From Hanleya hanleyi (Eukaryota; Mollusca; Polyplacophora; Lepidopleurida; Hanleyidae): 64,000 nt of DNA. The position numbers and the translations under genes were made by a program. The notes under the pieces are model-generated. The model ran no database searches, was not told where the DNA came from, and saw only the letters and a list, made by a program, of their open reading frames with translations. Of the stretch, positions 12,701-25,708 are shown piece by piece (within the stretch, counting starts at the first letter, position 1; each line of letters opens with the position of its first letter). The stretch is from contig JAVTVY010039263.1 of assembly GCA_036873755.1 (NCBI GenBank), positions 1 through 64,000 on the forward strand, given 5' to 3'.

Positions 12701-15650
12701 TGATGGTGGAGGATCGTCCAGTCTTATTTCTCCCCTTGATTCAGTCTTTATGTTAATGTGTTGTTGGCGAATCAACCAGTCTTATTTTTTCTCCCCTTGA
12801 TTCAGTCTGTATGTTAATGTGCTGTTGGAGGATCATCCAGTCTTATTTCTCCCCTTGATTCAGTCTGTATGTTAATGTGCTGTTGGAGAATCATCCAGTC
12901 TCATTTCGCACCTTGATTCAGTCTGTATGTTAATGTGCTGTTGGTGAATCATCCAGTCTTGTTTCTCCCCTTGATTCAGTCTGTATGTTAATGTGATGTT
13001 GGAGGATCACCCAGACTTGTTTCTCCCCATGATTCAGTCTGTATGTTAATGTGATGTTAGAGAATCGTCCAGTCTAATTTCTCCCCTTGATTCAGTCTGT
13101 ATGTTAATATGATGTTGGAGGATCACCCAGTCTTGTTTCTCCCCTTGATTCAGTCTGTATGTTAATGTCCTGTTAGAGAATCATCCAGTCTAATTTCCCC
13201 CATTGATTCAGACTGTATCTTAATGTGCTGTTAGAGAATCATCCAGACATATTTCTCCCCTTGATTCAGTCTGTATGTTAATGTGATGTTGGAGGATCAT
13301 CCAGTCATGTTTCTCCCCTTGATTCAGTCTGTATGTTAATGTGCTGTTGGAGGATCATCCAGTCATGTTTCTCCCCTTGATTCAGTCTGTATGTTAATGT
13401 GCTGTTGGACAAACATTCAGTCTTATTTCTCCCCTTGATTCCGTGTGTTATTGTGTTGTTATTATTTCTCCCCTTGATTCAGTCTGTATGTTAATGTGCT
13501 GTTAGAGAATCATCCGGTCTTATTTCTCCCCTTGATTCAGTCTGTATGTTAATGTGCTGTTGGAGGATCATCCAGTCTTATTTCTCCCCTTGATTCAGTC
13601 TGTGTGTTAATGTGCTGTTGGAGAATCATCCATTCTTATTTTTTCTCCCCTTGATCCAGTCTGTATGTTAATGTGCTGTTAGAGAATCATCCAGCCTTAT
13701 TTCTCCCCTTGATTCAGTCTGTATGTTAATGTGCTGTTAGAGAATCATCCAGTCTTATTTCTCCCCTTGATTCAGTCTGTATGTTAATGTGCTGTTGGAG
13801 AATCATCCAGTCTTATTTTTTCTCCCCTTGATCCAGTCTGTATGTTAATGTGCTGTTAGAGAATCATCCAGCCTTATTTCCCCCCTTGATTCAGTCTGTA
13901 TGTTAATGTGCTGTTAGAGAATCACTCAGTCTTATTTCTCCCCTTGATTCAGTCTGTATGTTAATGTGCTGTTGGAGAATCATCCAGTCCTATTTCTCCC
14001 CTTGATTCAGTCTGTACGTTATCGTGCTGTTGGAGAATCACCCAGTCTTATTTCTCCCCTTGATTCAGTCTGTATGTTAATGGGCTGTTGGAGAATCATC
14101 CAGTCTTGTTTCTCCCCTTGATTCAGTCTGTATGGTAGTGTGCTGTTAGAGAATCATCCAGACTTATTTCTCCCCTTGATTCAGTCTGTATGTTAATGTG
14201 ATGGTGGAGGATCGTCCAGTCTTATTTCTCCCCTTGATTCAGTCTTTATGTTAATGTGTTGTTGGCGAATCAACCAGTCTTATTTTTTCTCCCCTTGATT
14301 CAGTCTGTATGTTAATGTGCTGTTGGAGGATCATCCAGTCTTATTTCTCCCCTTGATTCAGTCTGTATGTTAATGTGCTGTTGGAGAATCATCCAGTCTC
14401 ATTTCGCACCTTGATTCAGTCTGTATGTTAATGTGCTGTTGGTGAATCATCCAGACTTGTTTCTCCCCGTGATTCAGTCTGTATGTTAATGTGATGTTAG
14501 AGAATCGTCCAGTCTAATTTCTCCCCTTGATTCAGTCTGTATGTTAATATGATGTTGGAGGATCACCCAGTCGTGTTTCTCCCCTTGATTCAGTCTGTAT
14601 GTTAATGTCCTGTTAGAGAATCATCCAGTCTAATTTCCCCCATTGATTCAGACTGTATCTTAATGTGCTGTTAGAGAATCATCCAGACATATTTCTCCCC
14701 TTGATTCAGTCTGTATGTTAATGTGATGTTGGAGGATCATCCAGTCATGTTTCTCCCCTTGATTCAGTCTGTATGTTAATGTGCTGTTGGACAAACATTC
14801 AGTCTTATTTCTCCCCTTGATTCCGTGTGTTATTGTGTTGTTATTATTTCTCCCCTTGATTCAGTCTGTATGTTAATGTGCTGCTGGAGAATCATCCAGT
14901 CTTATTTCTCCTCTTGATTCAGTCTGTATGTTAATGTGATGTTCGAGGATCATCCAGTCTTGTTTCTCCCCTTGATTCAGTCTGTATGTTAATGTGCTGT
15001 TGGAGAATCATCCAGTCACATTTCGCACCTTGATTCAATCAGTATGTTAATGTGCCGTTGGAGAATCATCCAGTCTTATTTCTCCCCATGATCCAGTCTG
15101 TATGTTAATGTGCTGTTAGAGAATCATCCAGTCTTATTTCTCCCCTTGATTCAGTCTGTATGTTAATGTGCTGTTGGAGGATCATCCAGTCTTATTTCTC
15201 CCCTTGATTCAGTCTGTGTGTTAATGTGCTGTTGGAGAATCATCCATTCTTATTTTTTCTCCCCTTGATCCAGTCTGTATGTTAATGTGCTGTTAGAGAA
15301 TCATCCAGCCTTATTTCTCCCCTTCATTCAGTCTGTATGTTAATGTGCTGTTAGAGAATCATCCAGTCTTATTTCTCTCCTTGATTCAGTCTGTATGTTA
15401 ATGTGCTGTTAGAGAACCATTCAGTCTTATTTCTCCCCTTGATTCAGTCTGTATGTTAATGTGCTGTTGGAGAATCATCCAGTCCTATTTCTCCCCTTGA
15501 TTCAGTCTGTACGTTATTGTGCTGTTGGAGAATCACCCAGTCTTATTTCTCCCCTTGATACAGTCTGTATGTTAATGTGCTGTTGGAGAATCATCCAGTC
15601 TTGTTTCTCCCCTTGATTCAGTCTGTATGGTAGTGTGCTGTTAGAGAATC
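9780..15650. repeat. Tandem higher-order repeat, period 2,993-2,999 bp
   Basis: 9,780-12,660 and 12,780-15,650 are near-identical tandem copies. The offset is 2,999 bp before about 10,255 and 2,993 bp after it, because the first copy carries an extra TTTCTA there. Check points: 9,902/12,901, 10,261/13,254, 10,988/13,981 and 12,421/15,414. This period is close to the 2,940-bp one further left, so they are probably versions of one ancestral unit. Confidence 0.88.
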
Positions 15651-18600
15651 ATTCGATCTTGTTTCTCCCCTTGATTCAGTCTGGATGTTAAATGTGCTGT
15701 TAGAGAATCATCCAGTCTTATTTCTCCTCTTGATTCAGTCTGTATGTTAATGTGATGTTCGAGGATCATCCAGTCTTGTTTCTACCCTTGATTCAGTCTG
15801 TATGTTAATGTGCTGTTGGAGAATCATCCAGTCACATTTCGCACCTTGATTCAATCAGTATGTTAATGTGCCGTTGGAGAATCATTCAGTCTTATTTCTC
15901 CCCTTGATCCAGTCTGTATGTTAATGTGCTGTTAGAGAATCATCCAGTCTTATTTCTCCCCTTGATTCAGTCTGTATGTTAATGTGCTGTTGGAGGATCA
16001 TCCAGTCTTATTTCTCCCCTTGATTCAGTCTGTGTGTTAATGTGCTGTTGGAGAATCATCCATTCTTATTTTTTCTCCCCTTGATCCAGTCTGTATGTTA
16101 ATGTGCTGTTAGAGAATCATCCAGCCTTATTTCTCCCCTTCATTCAGTCTGTATGTTGATGTGCTGTTAGAGAATCATCCAGTCTTATTTCTCTCCTTGA
16201 TTCAGTCTGTATGTTAATGTGCTGTTGGAGGATCATCCAGTCTTATTTCTCCCCTTGATTCAGTCTGTATGTTAATGTGCTGTTGGAGAATCATCCAGTC
16301 TTATTTTTTCTCCCCTTGATCCAGTCTGTATGTTAATGTGCTGTTAGAGAATCATCCAGCCTTATTTCCCCCCTTGATTCAGTCTGTATGTTAATGTGCT
16401 GTTAGAGAACCATTCAGTCTTATTTCTCCCCTTGATTCAGTCTGTATGTTAATGTGCTGTTGGAGAATCATCCAGTCCTATTTCTCCCCTTGATTCAGTC
16501 TGTACGTTATTGTGCTGTTGGAGAATCACCCAGTCTTATTTCTCCCCTTGATTCAGTCTGTATGTTAATGTGCTGTTGGAGAATCATCCAGTCTTGTTTC
16601 TCCCCTTGATTCAGTCTGTATGGTAGTGTGCTGTTAGAGAATCATCCAGTCTTATTTCTCCCTTGATTCAGTCTGTATGTTAATGTGATGGTGGAGGATC
16701 GTCCAGTCTTATTTCTCCCCTTGATTCAGTCTTTATGTTAATGTGTTGTTGGCGAATCATCCAGTCTTATTTTTTCTCCTCTTGATTCAGTCTGTATGTT
16801 AATGTGCTGTTAGAGAATTATCCAGCCTTATTTCTTCCCTTGATTCAGTCTGTATGTTAATGTGCTGGTAGAGAATCACCCAGTCTTATTTCTCCCCTTG
16901 ATTCAGTCTGTATGTTAATGTGCTGTTGGAGAATCATCCAGTCTTATTTCTCCCCTTGACTCGGTCTGTGTGTTATTGTGCTGTTGGAGAATCATCCAGT
17001 CTTATTTCTCCTCTTGGTTCAGTCTGTATGTTAATGTGGTGTTGGAGATTCATCCAGTCTTATTTCTCCCCTTGATTCAGTCTGTATGTTAATGTGCTGT
17101 TAGAGAATCTTCCAGTCTTATTTCTCCCTTTGATTCAGTCTGTATGTTAATGTGCTGTTGGAGAATCATCCAGTCTTATTTCTCCCCTTGATTCAGTCTG
17201 TATGTTAATATGCTGTTGGAGAATCATCCAGTCTCATTTCGCGCCTTGATTCAATCTGTATGTTAATGTGCTGTTGGAGAATCATCCAGTCTTATTTCTC
17301 CCCTTGATTCAGTCTGTATGTTAATGTGCTGTTAGAGAATCATCCAGTCTTATTTCTCCCCTTGGTTCAGTCTGTATGTTAATGTGCTGTTGGAGGATCA
17401 TCCAGTCTTATTTCTCCCCTTGATTCAGTCTGAATGTTAATGTGCTGTTGGAGAATCATCCAGTCTTATTTTTTTCTCCCCATGATTCAGTCTGTATGTT
17501 AATGTGCTGTTAGAGAATCATCCAGTCTTGTTTCTCCCCTTGATTCAGTCTGTATGTTAATGTGCTGTTAGAGAATCATCCAGTCTTATTTCTCCCCTTG
17601 ATTCAGTCTGTATGTTAATGTTCTGTTAGAGAATCATACAGTCTTATTTCTTCCCTTGATTCAGTCTGTATGTTAATGTGCTGTTGGATAATCATCCAGT
17701 CTTGTTTCTCCCCTTGATTCTGTCTGTATGTTAGTGTGCTGTTAGAGAATCATCCAGTCTTATTTCTCCCCTTGATTCAGTCTGTATGTTAATGTGATGG
17801 TGGAGGATCGTCCAGTCTTATTTCTCCCCTTGATTCAGTCTTTATGTTAATGTGTTGTTGGCGAATCAACCAGTCTTATTTTTTCTCCCCTTGATTCAGT
17901 CTGTATGTTAATGTGCTGTTGGAGGATCATCCAGTCTTATTTCTCCCCTTGATTCCGTCTGTATGTTAATGTGCTGTTGGAGAATCATCCAGTCTCATTT
18001 CGCACCTTGATTCAGTCTGTATGTTAATGTGCTGTTAGAGAATCATCCAGTCTTGTTTCTCCCCTTGATTCAGTCTGTATGTTAATGTGATGTTGGAGGA
18101 TCATCCAGTCTTGTTTCTCCCCTTGATTCAGTCTGTATGTTAATGTGCTGTTAGAGAATCATCCAGTCTTATTTCCCCCCTTGATTCAGTCTGTATGTGA
18201 ATGTGCTGTTAGAGAATCATACAGACTTATTTCTCCTCTTGATTCAGTCTGTATGTTAATGTGATGTTGGAGGATCATCCAGTCTTGTTTCTCCCCTTGA
18301 TTCAGTCTGTATGTTAATGTGCTGTTGGACAAACATTCAGTCTTATTTCTCCCCTTGATTCCGTGTGTTATTGTGTTGTTATTATTTCTCCCCTTGATTC
18401 AATCTGTCTGTTAATGTGCTGATGGAGAATCATCCAGTCTTATTTCTCCCCTTGATTCAGTCTGTATGTTAATGTGCTGTTGGAGAATCATCCAGTCTTG
18501 TTTCTCCCCTTGATTCAGTCTGTGTTAATGTGCTGTTAGAGAATCATCCAGTCTTATTTCTCCCCTTGATTCAGTCTGTATGTTAATATGCTGTTGGAGA

Positions 18601-21029
18601 ATCATCCAGTCTTATTTCTCCCCTTGATTCAGTCTGTATGTTAATGTGCTGTTGGACAAACATTCAGTCTTATTTTCCCCATGATTCAGTCTGTATGCTA
18701 ATATGCTGTTGGAGAATCATCCAGCCTTATTTCTCCCCTTGATTCAGTCTGTATGTTAATGTGCTGTTAGTGAATCACCCAGTCTTATTTCTCCCCTTGA
18801 TTCAGTCTGTATGTTAATGTGCTGTTGAAGAATCATCCAGTCGTATTTCTCCCCGTGATTCAGTCTGTATGGTATTGTGCTGTTGGAGAATCACTCAGTC
18901 TTATTTCTTCCCTTGATTCAGTCTGTATGTTAATGTGCTGTTAGAGAATCATCCAGTCTTATTTCTCCCCTTGATTCAGTCTGTATGTTAATGTGCTTTT
19001 AGAGCATCATCCATTCTTATTTCTCCCCATGATTCAGTCTGTGTGTTAATGTGCTGTTAGAGAATCATCCAGTCTTATCTCTCCCCTTGATTCAGTCTGT
19101 ATGTTCTCCTCTTGATTCAGTCTGTATATTAATGTTCTGTTAGAGAATCATCCAGTCTTATTTCTCCCCTTGATTCAGTCTGTATGTTAATGTGCTGTTA
19201 GAGAATCATCCAGTCTTATTTCTCCTTTTGATTCAGTCTGTATATTAATGTGCTGTTAGAGAATCATCCAGTCTTATTTCTCCCCTTGATTCAGTCTGTA
19301 TGTTAATGTGAAGCTGGAGAATCATCGAGTCTTGTTTCTCCCCTTTATTCAGTCTGTATGTTAATGTGCTGTTAGAGAATCATCCCGTCTTATTTCTCCT
19401 CTTGATTCGGTCTGTACATTAATGTGCTGTTAGAGAGTCATCCAGTCTTATTTCTCCCCTTATTCAGTCTGTATGTTAATGTGAAGCTGGAGGATCATCC
19501 AGTCTTGTTTCTCTCCCTGATTCAGTCTGTAGGTTAATGTGCTGTTGGACAAACATTCAGTCTTATTTCTCCCCTTGATTGCGTGTCTTATTGTGCTGTT
19601 ATTATTTCTCCCCTTGATTCAGTCTGTATGTTAATGTGCTGTTGGAGAATCATTCAGTCTTATTTCTTCCCTTGATCCAGTCTGTATTTTAATGTGCTGT
19701 TGGAGAATCATCTAGTCTTATTTTTCCTCCCCTCGATTCAGTCTGTATGTTAATGTTTTGTTGGAGAACCATCCAGTCTTGTTTCTCCTTTTGATTCAGT
19801 CTGTATGTTAATGTGCTGTTAGAGAATCATCCAGTCTTATTTCTCCCCTTGATTCAGTCTGTATGTTAATGTGCTGTTGGAGGATCATCCAGTCTTATTT
19901 CTCCCCTTGATTCAGTCTGTATGTTAATGTGCTGTTGGACAAACATTCAGTCTTATTTCTCCCCTTGATTCCGTGTGTTATTGTGCTGTTATTATTTCTC
20001 CCCTTGATTCACTCTGTATGTTAATGTGCTGTTGGAGAATCATCCAGTCTTATTTCTTCCCTTGATTCAGTCTGTATGTTAATTTGCTGTTGGAGAATCA
20101 TCCAGTCTTATTTCTCCCCTTGATTCAGTCTGTATGTTAATGTGCTGGTGGAGGATCATCCAGTCTTATTTCTCCCCTTGATTCAATCTGTATGTTAATG
20201 TGATCTTAGACAATCATCCAGTCTTATTTCTCCCCTTGATTCAGTCTGTATGTTAATGTGCTGTTAGAGAATCATCCAGTCTTATTTCTCCCCTTGATTC
20301 AGTCTGTATGTTAATGTCATGTTGGACGATCATCCAGTCTTATTTCTCCCCTTGATTCCGTGTGTTATTGTGCTGTTATTATTTCTCCCCTTGATTCAGT
20401 CTGTATGTTAATGTGCTGTTGGAGAAACATCCAGTCTTATTTCTCCCCTTGAGTCAGTCTGTATGTTAATGTGCTGTTGGAGAATCATCCAGTCTTATTT
20501 CTCCCCTTGATTCAGTCTGTATGTTAATGTGCTGTTGGAGAGTCATCCAGTCTTTTTTCTCCCCTTGATTTATTCGGTATGTTAATGTGATGTTGGAGGA
20601 TCATGCAGTCTTGTTTCTCCCCTTGATTCAGTCTGTATGTTAATGTGCTGTTGGACAAACATTCAGTCTTATTTCTCCCCCTGATTCCGTGTGTTATTGT
20701 GCTGTTATTATTTATCCCCTTGATTCAGTCTGTATGTTAATGTGCTGTTGGAGAATCTTCCAGTCTTATTTCTCCCCTTGATTCAGTCCTTATGTTAATG
20801 TGGTGTTGCAGAATCATCCAGTCTTATTTTTTCTCTCCTTGATTCAGTCTGTATGTTAATGTGCTGTCGGGGAATCATCCAGTCTTATTTCTCCCCTTGA
20901 TTCAGTCTGTATGTTAATTTGCTGTTAGAGAATCACCCAGTCTTATTTCTCCCCTTGATTCAGTTTGTATGTTAATGTGCTGGTGGAGGATCATCCAGTC
21001 TTATTTCTCCCCTTGATTCCGTGTGTTAT

Positions 21030-21161
21030 ACTATGATTGTCTTTTTGAATTTGGTGCTAATATTGCTATATGGAATATGGAATAGGTCTTTGGATTATGG
21101 ACGCGGATATTCTCTAATGGACGACGGCTGGATTATAAATGACGGACTAGACGCTTGTAAT
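21030..21161 (+). mobile_element. 132-bp Penelope-like 3'-end insert, copy 1
   Basis: Sequence from ACTATGATTGTC to GACGCTTGTAAT is unrelated to the monomer. It matches 42,870-43,001, the 3' end of the Penelope-like element, at nearly every base and with the same length of 132 bp. It splits the short monomer form GTGTGTTAT / TGTGTTGTTATT, whose uninterrupted version occurs many times elsewhere in the array. An open frame crosses it (21,021-21,245), but it starts and ends in satellite sequence and I do not consider it a gene. Confidence 0.93.
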
Positions 21162-21880
21162 TGTGTTGTTATTATTTCTCCCCTTGATTCAGTCTGTATG
21201 TTAATGTGCTGTTGGAGAATCATCCAGTCTTATTTCTCCCCTTGATTCAGTCTGTATGTTAATTTGCTGTTAGAGAATCACCCAGTCTTATTTCTCCCCT
21301 TGATTCAGTCTGTATGTTAATGTGCTGTTGGAGAATCATCCAGTCTTATTTCTCCCCTTGATTCAGTCTGTATGTTAATGTGCTGTTGGAGAATCATCCA
21401 GTCTTATTTCTCCCCTTGATTTATTCGGTATGTTAATGTGATGTTGTAGGATCATCCAGTCTTGTTTCTCCCCTTGATTCAGTCTGTATGTTAATGTGCT
21501 GTTGGAAAAACATTCAGTCTTATTTCTCCCCCTGATTCCGTGTGTTATTGTGCTGTTATTATTTCTCCCCTTGATTCAGTCTGTATGTTAATGTGCTGTT
21601 GGAGAATCATCCAGTCTTATTTCTCCCCTTGATTCAGTCTGTATGTTAATGTGGTGTTGCAGAATCATCCAGTCTTATTTTTTCTCTCCTTGATTCAGTC
21701 TGTATGTTAATGTGCTGTCGGGGAATCATCCAGTCTTATTTCTCCCCTTGATTCAGTCTGTATGTTAATTTGCTGTTAGAGAATCACCCAGTCTTATTTC
21801 TCCCCTTGATTCAGTCTGTATGTTAATGTGCTGTTGGAGGATCATCCAGTCTTATTTCTCCCCTTGATTCCGTGTGTTAT

Positions 21881-22012
21881 ACTATGATTGTCTTTTTGAA
21901 TTTGGTGCTAATACTGTTATATGGAATATGGAATAGGTCTTTGGATTATGGACGCGGATATTCTCTAATGGACGACGGCTGGATTATAAATGACGGACTA
22001 GACGCTTGTAAT
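21881..22012 (+). mobile_element. 132-bp Penelope-like 3'-end insert, copy 2
   Basis: Same boundaries and length as copy 1, 851 bp downstream. It reads CTAATACTGTTATATGG where copy 1 reads CTAATATTGCTATATGG, which separates two insert subtypes. It is followed by a monomer with GTTTGACAATC that also follows copy 5. Confidence 0.93.
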
Positions 22013-24382
22013 TGTGTTGTTATTATTTCTCCCCTTGATTCAGTCTGTATGTTAATGTGCTGTTTGACAATCATCCAGTCTTATTTCTCCCCTTGATTCA
22101 GTCTGTATGTTAATGTGCTGTTGAAGAATCATCCAGTCGTATTTCTCCCCGTGATTCAGTCTGTATGGTATTGTGCTGTTGGAGAATCACTCAGTCTTAT
22201 TTCTTCCCTTGATTCAGTCTGTATGTTAATGTGCTGTTAGAGAATCATCCAGTCTTATTTCTCCCCTTGATTCAGTCTGTATGTTAATGTGCTTTTAGAG
22301 CATCATCCATTCTTATTTCTCCCCATGATTCAGTCTGTATGTTAATGTGCTGTTAGAGAATCATCCAGTCTTATCTCTCCCCTTGATTCAGTCTGTATGT
22401 TCTCCTCTTGATTCAGTCTGTATATTAATGTTCTGTTAGAGAATCATCCAGTCTTATTTCTCCCCTTGATTCAGTCTGTATGTTAATGTGCTGTTAGAGA
22501 ATCATCCAGTCTTATTTCTCCTTTTGATTCAGTCTGTATATTAATGTGCTGTTAGAGAATCATCCAGTCTTATTTCTCCCCTTGATTCAGTCTGTATGTT
22601 AATGTGAAGCTGGAGAATCATCGAGTCTTGTTTCTCCCCTTGATTCAGTCTGTATGTTAATGTGCTGTTAGAGAATCATCCCGTCTTATTTCTCCTCTTG
22701 ATTCAGTCTGTATATTAATGTGCTGTTAGAGAGTCATCCAGTCTTATTTCTCCCCTTATTCAGTCTGTATGTTAATGTGAAGCTGGAGGATCATCCAGTC
22801 TTGTTTCTCTCCCTGATTCAGTCTGTAGGTTAATGTGCTGTTGGACAAACATTCAGTCTTATTTCTCCCCTTGATTCCGTGTCTTATTGTGCTGTTATTA
22901 TTTCTCCCCTTGATTCAGTCTGTATGTTAATGTGCTGTTGGAGAATCATTCAGTCTTATTTCTTCCCTTGATCCAGTCTGTATTTTAATGTGCTGTTGGA
23001 GAATCATCTAGTCTTATTTTTCCTCCCCTCGATTCAGTCTGTATGTTAATGTTTTGTTGGAGAACCATCCAGTCTTGTTTCTCCTTTTGATTCAGTCTGT
23101 ATGTTAATGTGCTGTTAGAGAATCATCCAGTCTTATTTCTCCCCTTGATTCAGTCTGTATGTTAATGTGCTGTTGGAGGATCATCCAGTCTTATTTCTCC
23201 CCTTGATTCAGTCTGTATGTTAATGTGCTGTTGGACAAACATTCAGTCTTATTTCTCCCCTTGATTCCGTGTGTTATTGTGCTGTTATTATTTCTCCCCT
23301 TGATTCACTCTGTATGTTAATGTGCTGTTGGAGAATCATCCAGCCTTATTTCTTCCCTTGATTCAGTCTGTATGTTAATTTGCTGTTGGAGAATCATCCA
23401 GTCTTATTTCTCCCCTTGATTCAGTCTGTATGTTAATGTGCTGGTGGAGGATCATCCAGTCTTATTTCTCCCCTTGATTCAATCTGTATGTTAATGTGAT
23501 GTTAGACAATCATCCAGTCTTATTTCTCCCCTTGATTCAGTCTGTATGTTAATGTGCTGTTAGAGAATCATCCAGTCTTATTTCTCCCCTTGATTCAGTC
23601 TGTATGTTAATGTGCTGTTAGAGAGTCATCCAGTCTTATTTCTCCCCTTGATTCAGTCTGTATGTTAATGTCATGTTGGACGATCATCCAGTCTTATTTC
23701 TCCCCTTGATTCCGTGTGTTATTGTGCTGTTATTATTTCTCCCCTTGATTCAGTCTGTATGTTAATGTGCTGTTGGAGAAACATCCAGTCTTATTTCTCC
23801 CCTTGAGTCAGTCTGTATGTTAATGTGCTGTTGGAGAATCATCCAGTCTTATTTCTCCCCTTGATTCAGTCTGTTTGTTAATGTGCTGTTGGAGAATCAT
23901 CCAGTCTTATTTCTCCCCTTGATTTATTCGGTATGTTAATGTGATGTTGGAGGATCATCCAGTCTTGTTTCTCCCCTTGATTCAGTCTGTATGTTAATGT
24001 GCTGTTGGACAAACATTCAGTCTTATTTCTCCCCCTGATTCCGTGTGTTATTGTGCTGTTATTATTTCTCCCCTTGATTCAGTCTGTATGTTAATGTGCT
24101 GTTGGAGAATCATCCAGTCTTATTTCTCCCCTTGATTCAGTCCTTATGTTAATGTGGTGTTGCAGAATCATCCAGTCTTATTTTTTCTCTCCTTGATTCA
24201 GTCTGTATGTTAATGTGCTGTCGGGGAATCATCCAGTCTTATTTCTCCCCTTGATTCAGTCTGTATGTTAATTTGCTGTTAGAGAATCACCCAGTCTTAT
24301 TTCTCCCCTTGATTCAGTTTGTATGTTAATGTCTGGTGGAGGATCATCCAGTCTTATTTCTCCCCTTGATTCCTTGTGTTAT

Positions 24383-24514
24383 ACTATGATTGTCTTTTTG
24401 AATTTGGTGCTAATATTGCTATATGGAATATGGAATAGGTCTTTGGATTATGGACGCGGATATTCTCTAATGGACGACGGCTGGATTATAAATGACGGAC
24501 TAGACGCTTGTAAT
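24383..24514 (+). mobile_element. 132-bp Penelope-like 3'-end insert, copy 3
   Basis: Identical in type to copy 1 and located 3,353 bp after it, as expected if copied within the 3.3-kb higher-order unit. The preceding monomer reads CCTTGTGTTAT rather than CCGTGTGTTAT. Confidence 0.93.
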
Positions 24515-25231
24515 TGTGTTGTTATTATTTCTCCCCTTGATTCAGTCTGTATGTTAATGTGCTGTTGGAGAATCATCCAGTCTTATTTCTCCCCTTGATT
24601 CAGTCTGTATGTTAATTTGCTGTTAGAGAATCACCCAGTCTTATTTCTCCCCTTGATTCAGTCTGTATGTTAATGTGCTGTTGAGAATCATCCAGTCTTA
24701 TTTCTCCCCTTGATTCAGTCTGTATGTTAATGTGCTGTTGGAGAATCATCCAGTCTTATTTCTCCCCTTGATTTATTCGGTATGTTAATGTGATGTTGTA
24801 GGATCATCCAGTCTTGTTTCTCCCCTTGATTCAGGCTGTATGTTAATGTGCTGTTGGACAAACATACAGTCTTATTTCTCTCCTTATTCCGTGTGTTATT
24901 GTGCTGTTATTATTTCTCCCCTTGATTCAGTCTGTATGTTAATGTGCTGTTGGAGAATCATCCAGTCCTATTTCTCCCCTTGATTCAGTCTGTATGTTAA
25001 TGTGGTGTTGCAAAATCATCCAGTCTGATTTTTTCTCTCCTTGATTCAGTCTGTATGTTAATGTGCTGTCGGGGAATCATCCAGTCTTATTTCTCCCCTT
25101 GATTCAGTCTGTATGTTAATTTGCTGTTAGAGAATCACCCAGTCTTATTTCTCCCCTTGATTCAGTTTGTATGTTAATGTGCTGGTGGAGGATCATCCAG
25201 TCTTATTTCTTCCCTTGATTCCGTGTGTTAT

Positions 25232-25363
25232 ACTATGATTGTCTTTTTGAATTTGGTGCTAATATTGTTATATGGAATATGGAATAGATCTTTGGATTAT
25301 GGACGCGGATATTCTCTAATGGACGACGGCTGGATTATAAATGACTGACTAGACCCTTGTAAT
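25232..25363 (+). mobile_element. 132-bp Penelope-like 3'-end insert, copy 4
   Basis: Occupies the position homologous to copy 2, with an offset of 3,351 bp. It has private changes (ATAGATC, GACTGACTAGACCC) that give an in-frame stop absent from the other copies. Confidence 0.92.
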
Positions 25364-25576
25364 TGTGTTGTTATTATTTCTCCCCTTGATTCAGTCTGTA
25401 TGTTAATGTGCTGTTGGAGAATCATCCAGTCTTATTGCTCCCCTTGATTCAGTCTGTATGTTAATTTGCTGTTAGAGAATCACCCAGTCTTATTTCTCCG
25501 CTTGATTCAGTCTGTATGTTAATGTGCTGTTGGAGGATCATCCAGTCTTATTTCTCCCCTTGATTCCGTGTGTTAT

Positions 25577-25708
25577 ACTATGATCGTCTTTTTGAATTTG
25601 GTGCTAATACTGTTATATGGAATATGGAATAGGTCTTTGGATTATGGACGCGGATATTCTCTAATGGACGACGGCTGGATTATAAATGACGGACTAGACG
25701 CTTGTAAT
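25577..25708 (+). mobile_element. 132-bp Penelope-like 3'-end insert, copy 5
   Basis: Only 345 bp after copy 4. It shares the CTAATACTG subtype and the downstream GTTTGACAATC monomer with copy 2, so it derives from that copy by a rearrangement separate from the 3.35-kb duplication. Confidence 0.92.

Larger units (their letters stand above)
18790..25440. repeat. Tandem 3.3-kb higher-order repeat
   Basis: The section from about 18,790 to 22,090 is duplicated at about 22,091 to 25,440. The offset is 3,296 bp at 18,841/22,137 and 19,741/23,037. It rises by 58 bp to 3,354 bp at 20,581/23,935 because the second copy has one extra monomer near 23,611-23,668. The unit contains two retroelement-derived inserts, so those were copied with it. 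Confidence 0.88.
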
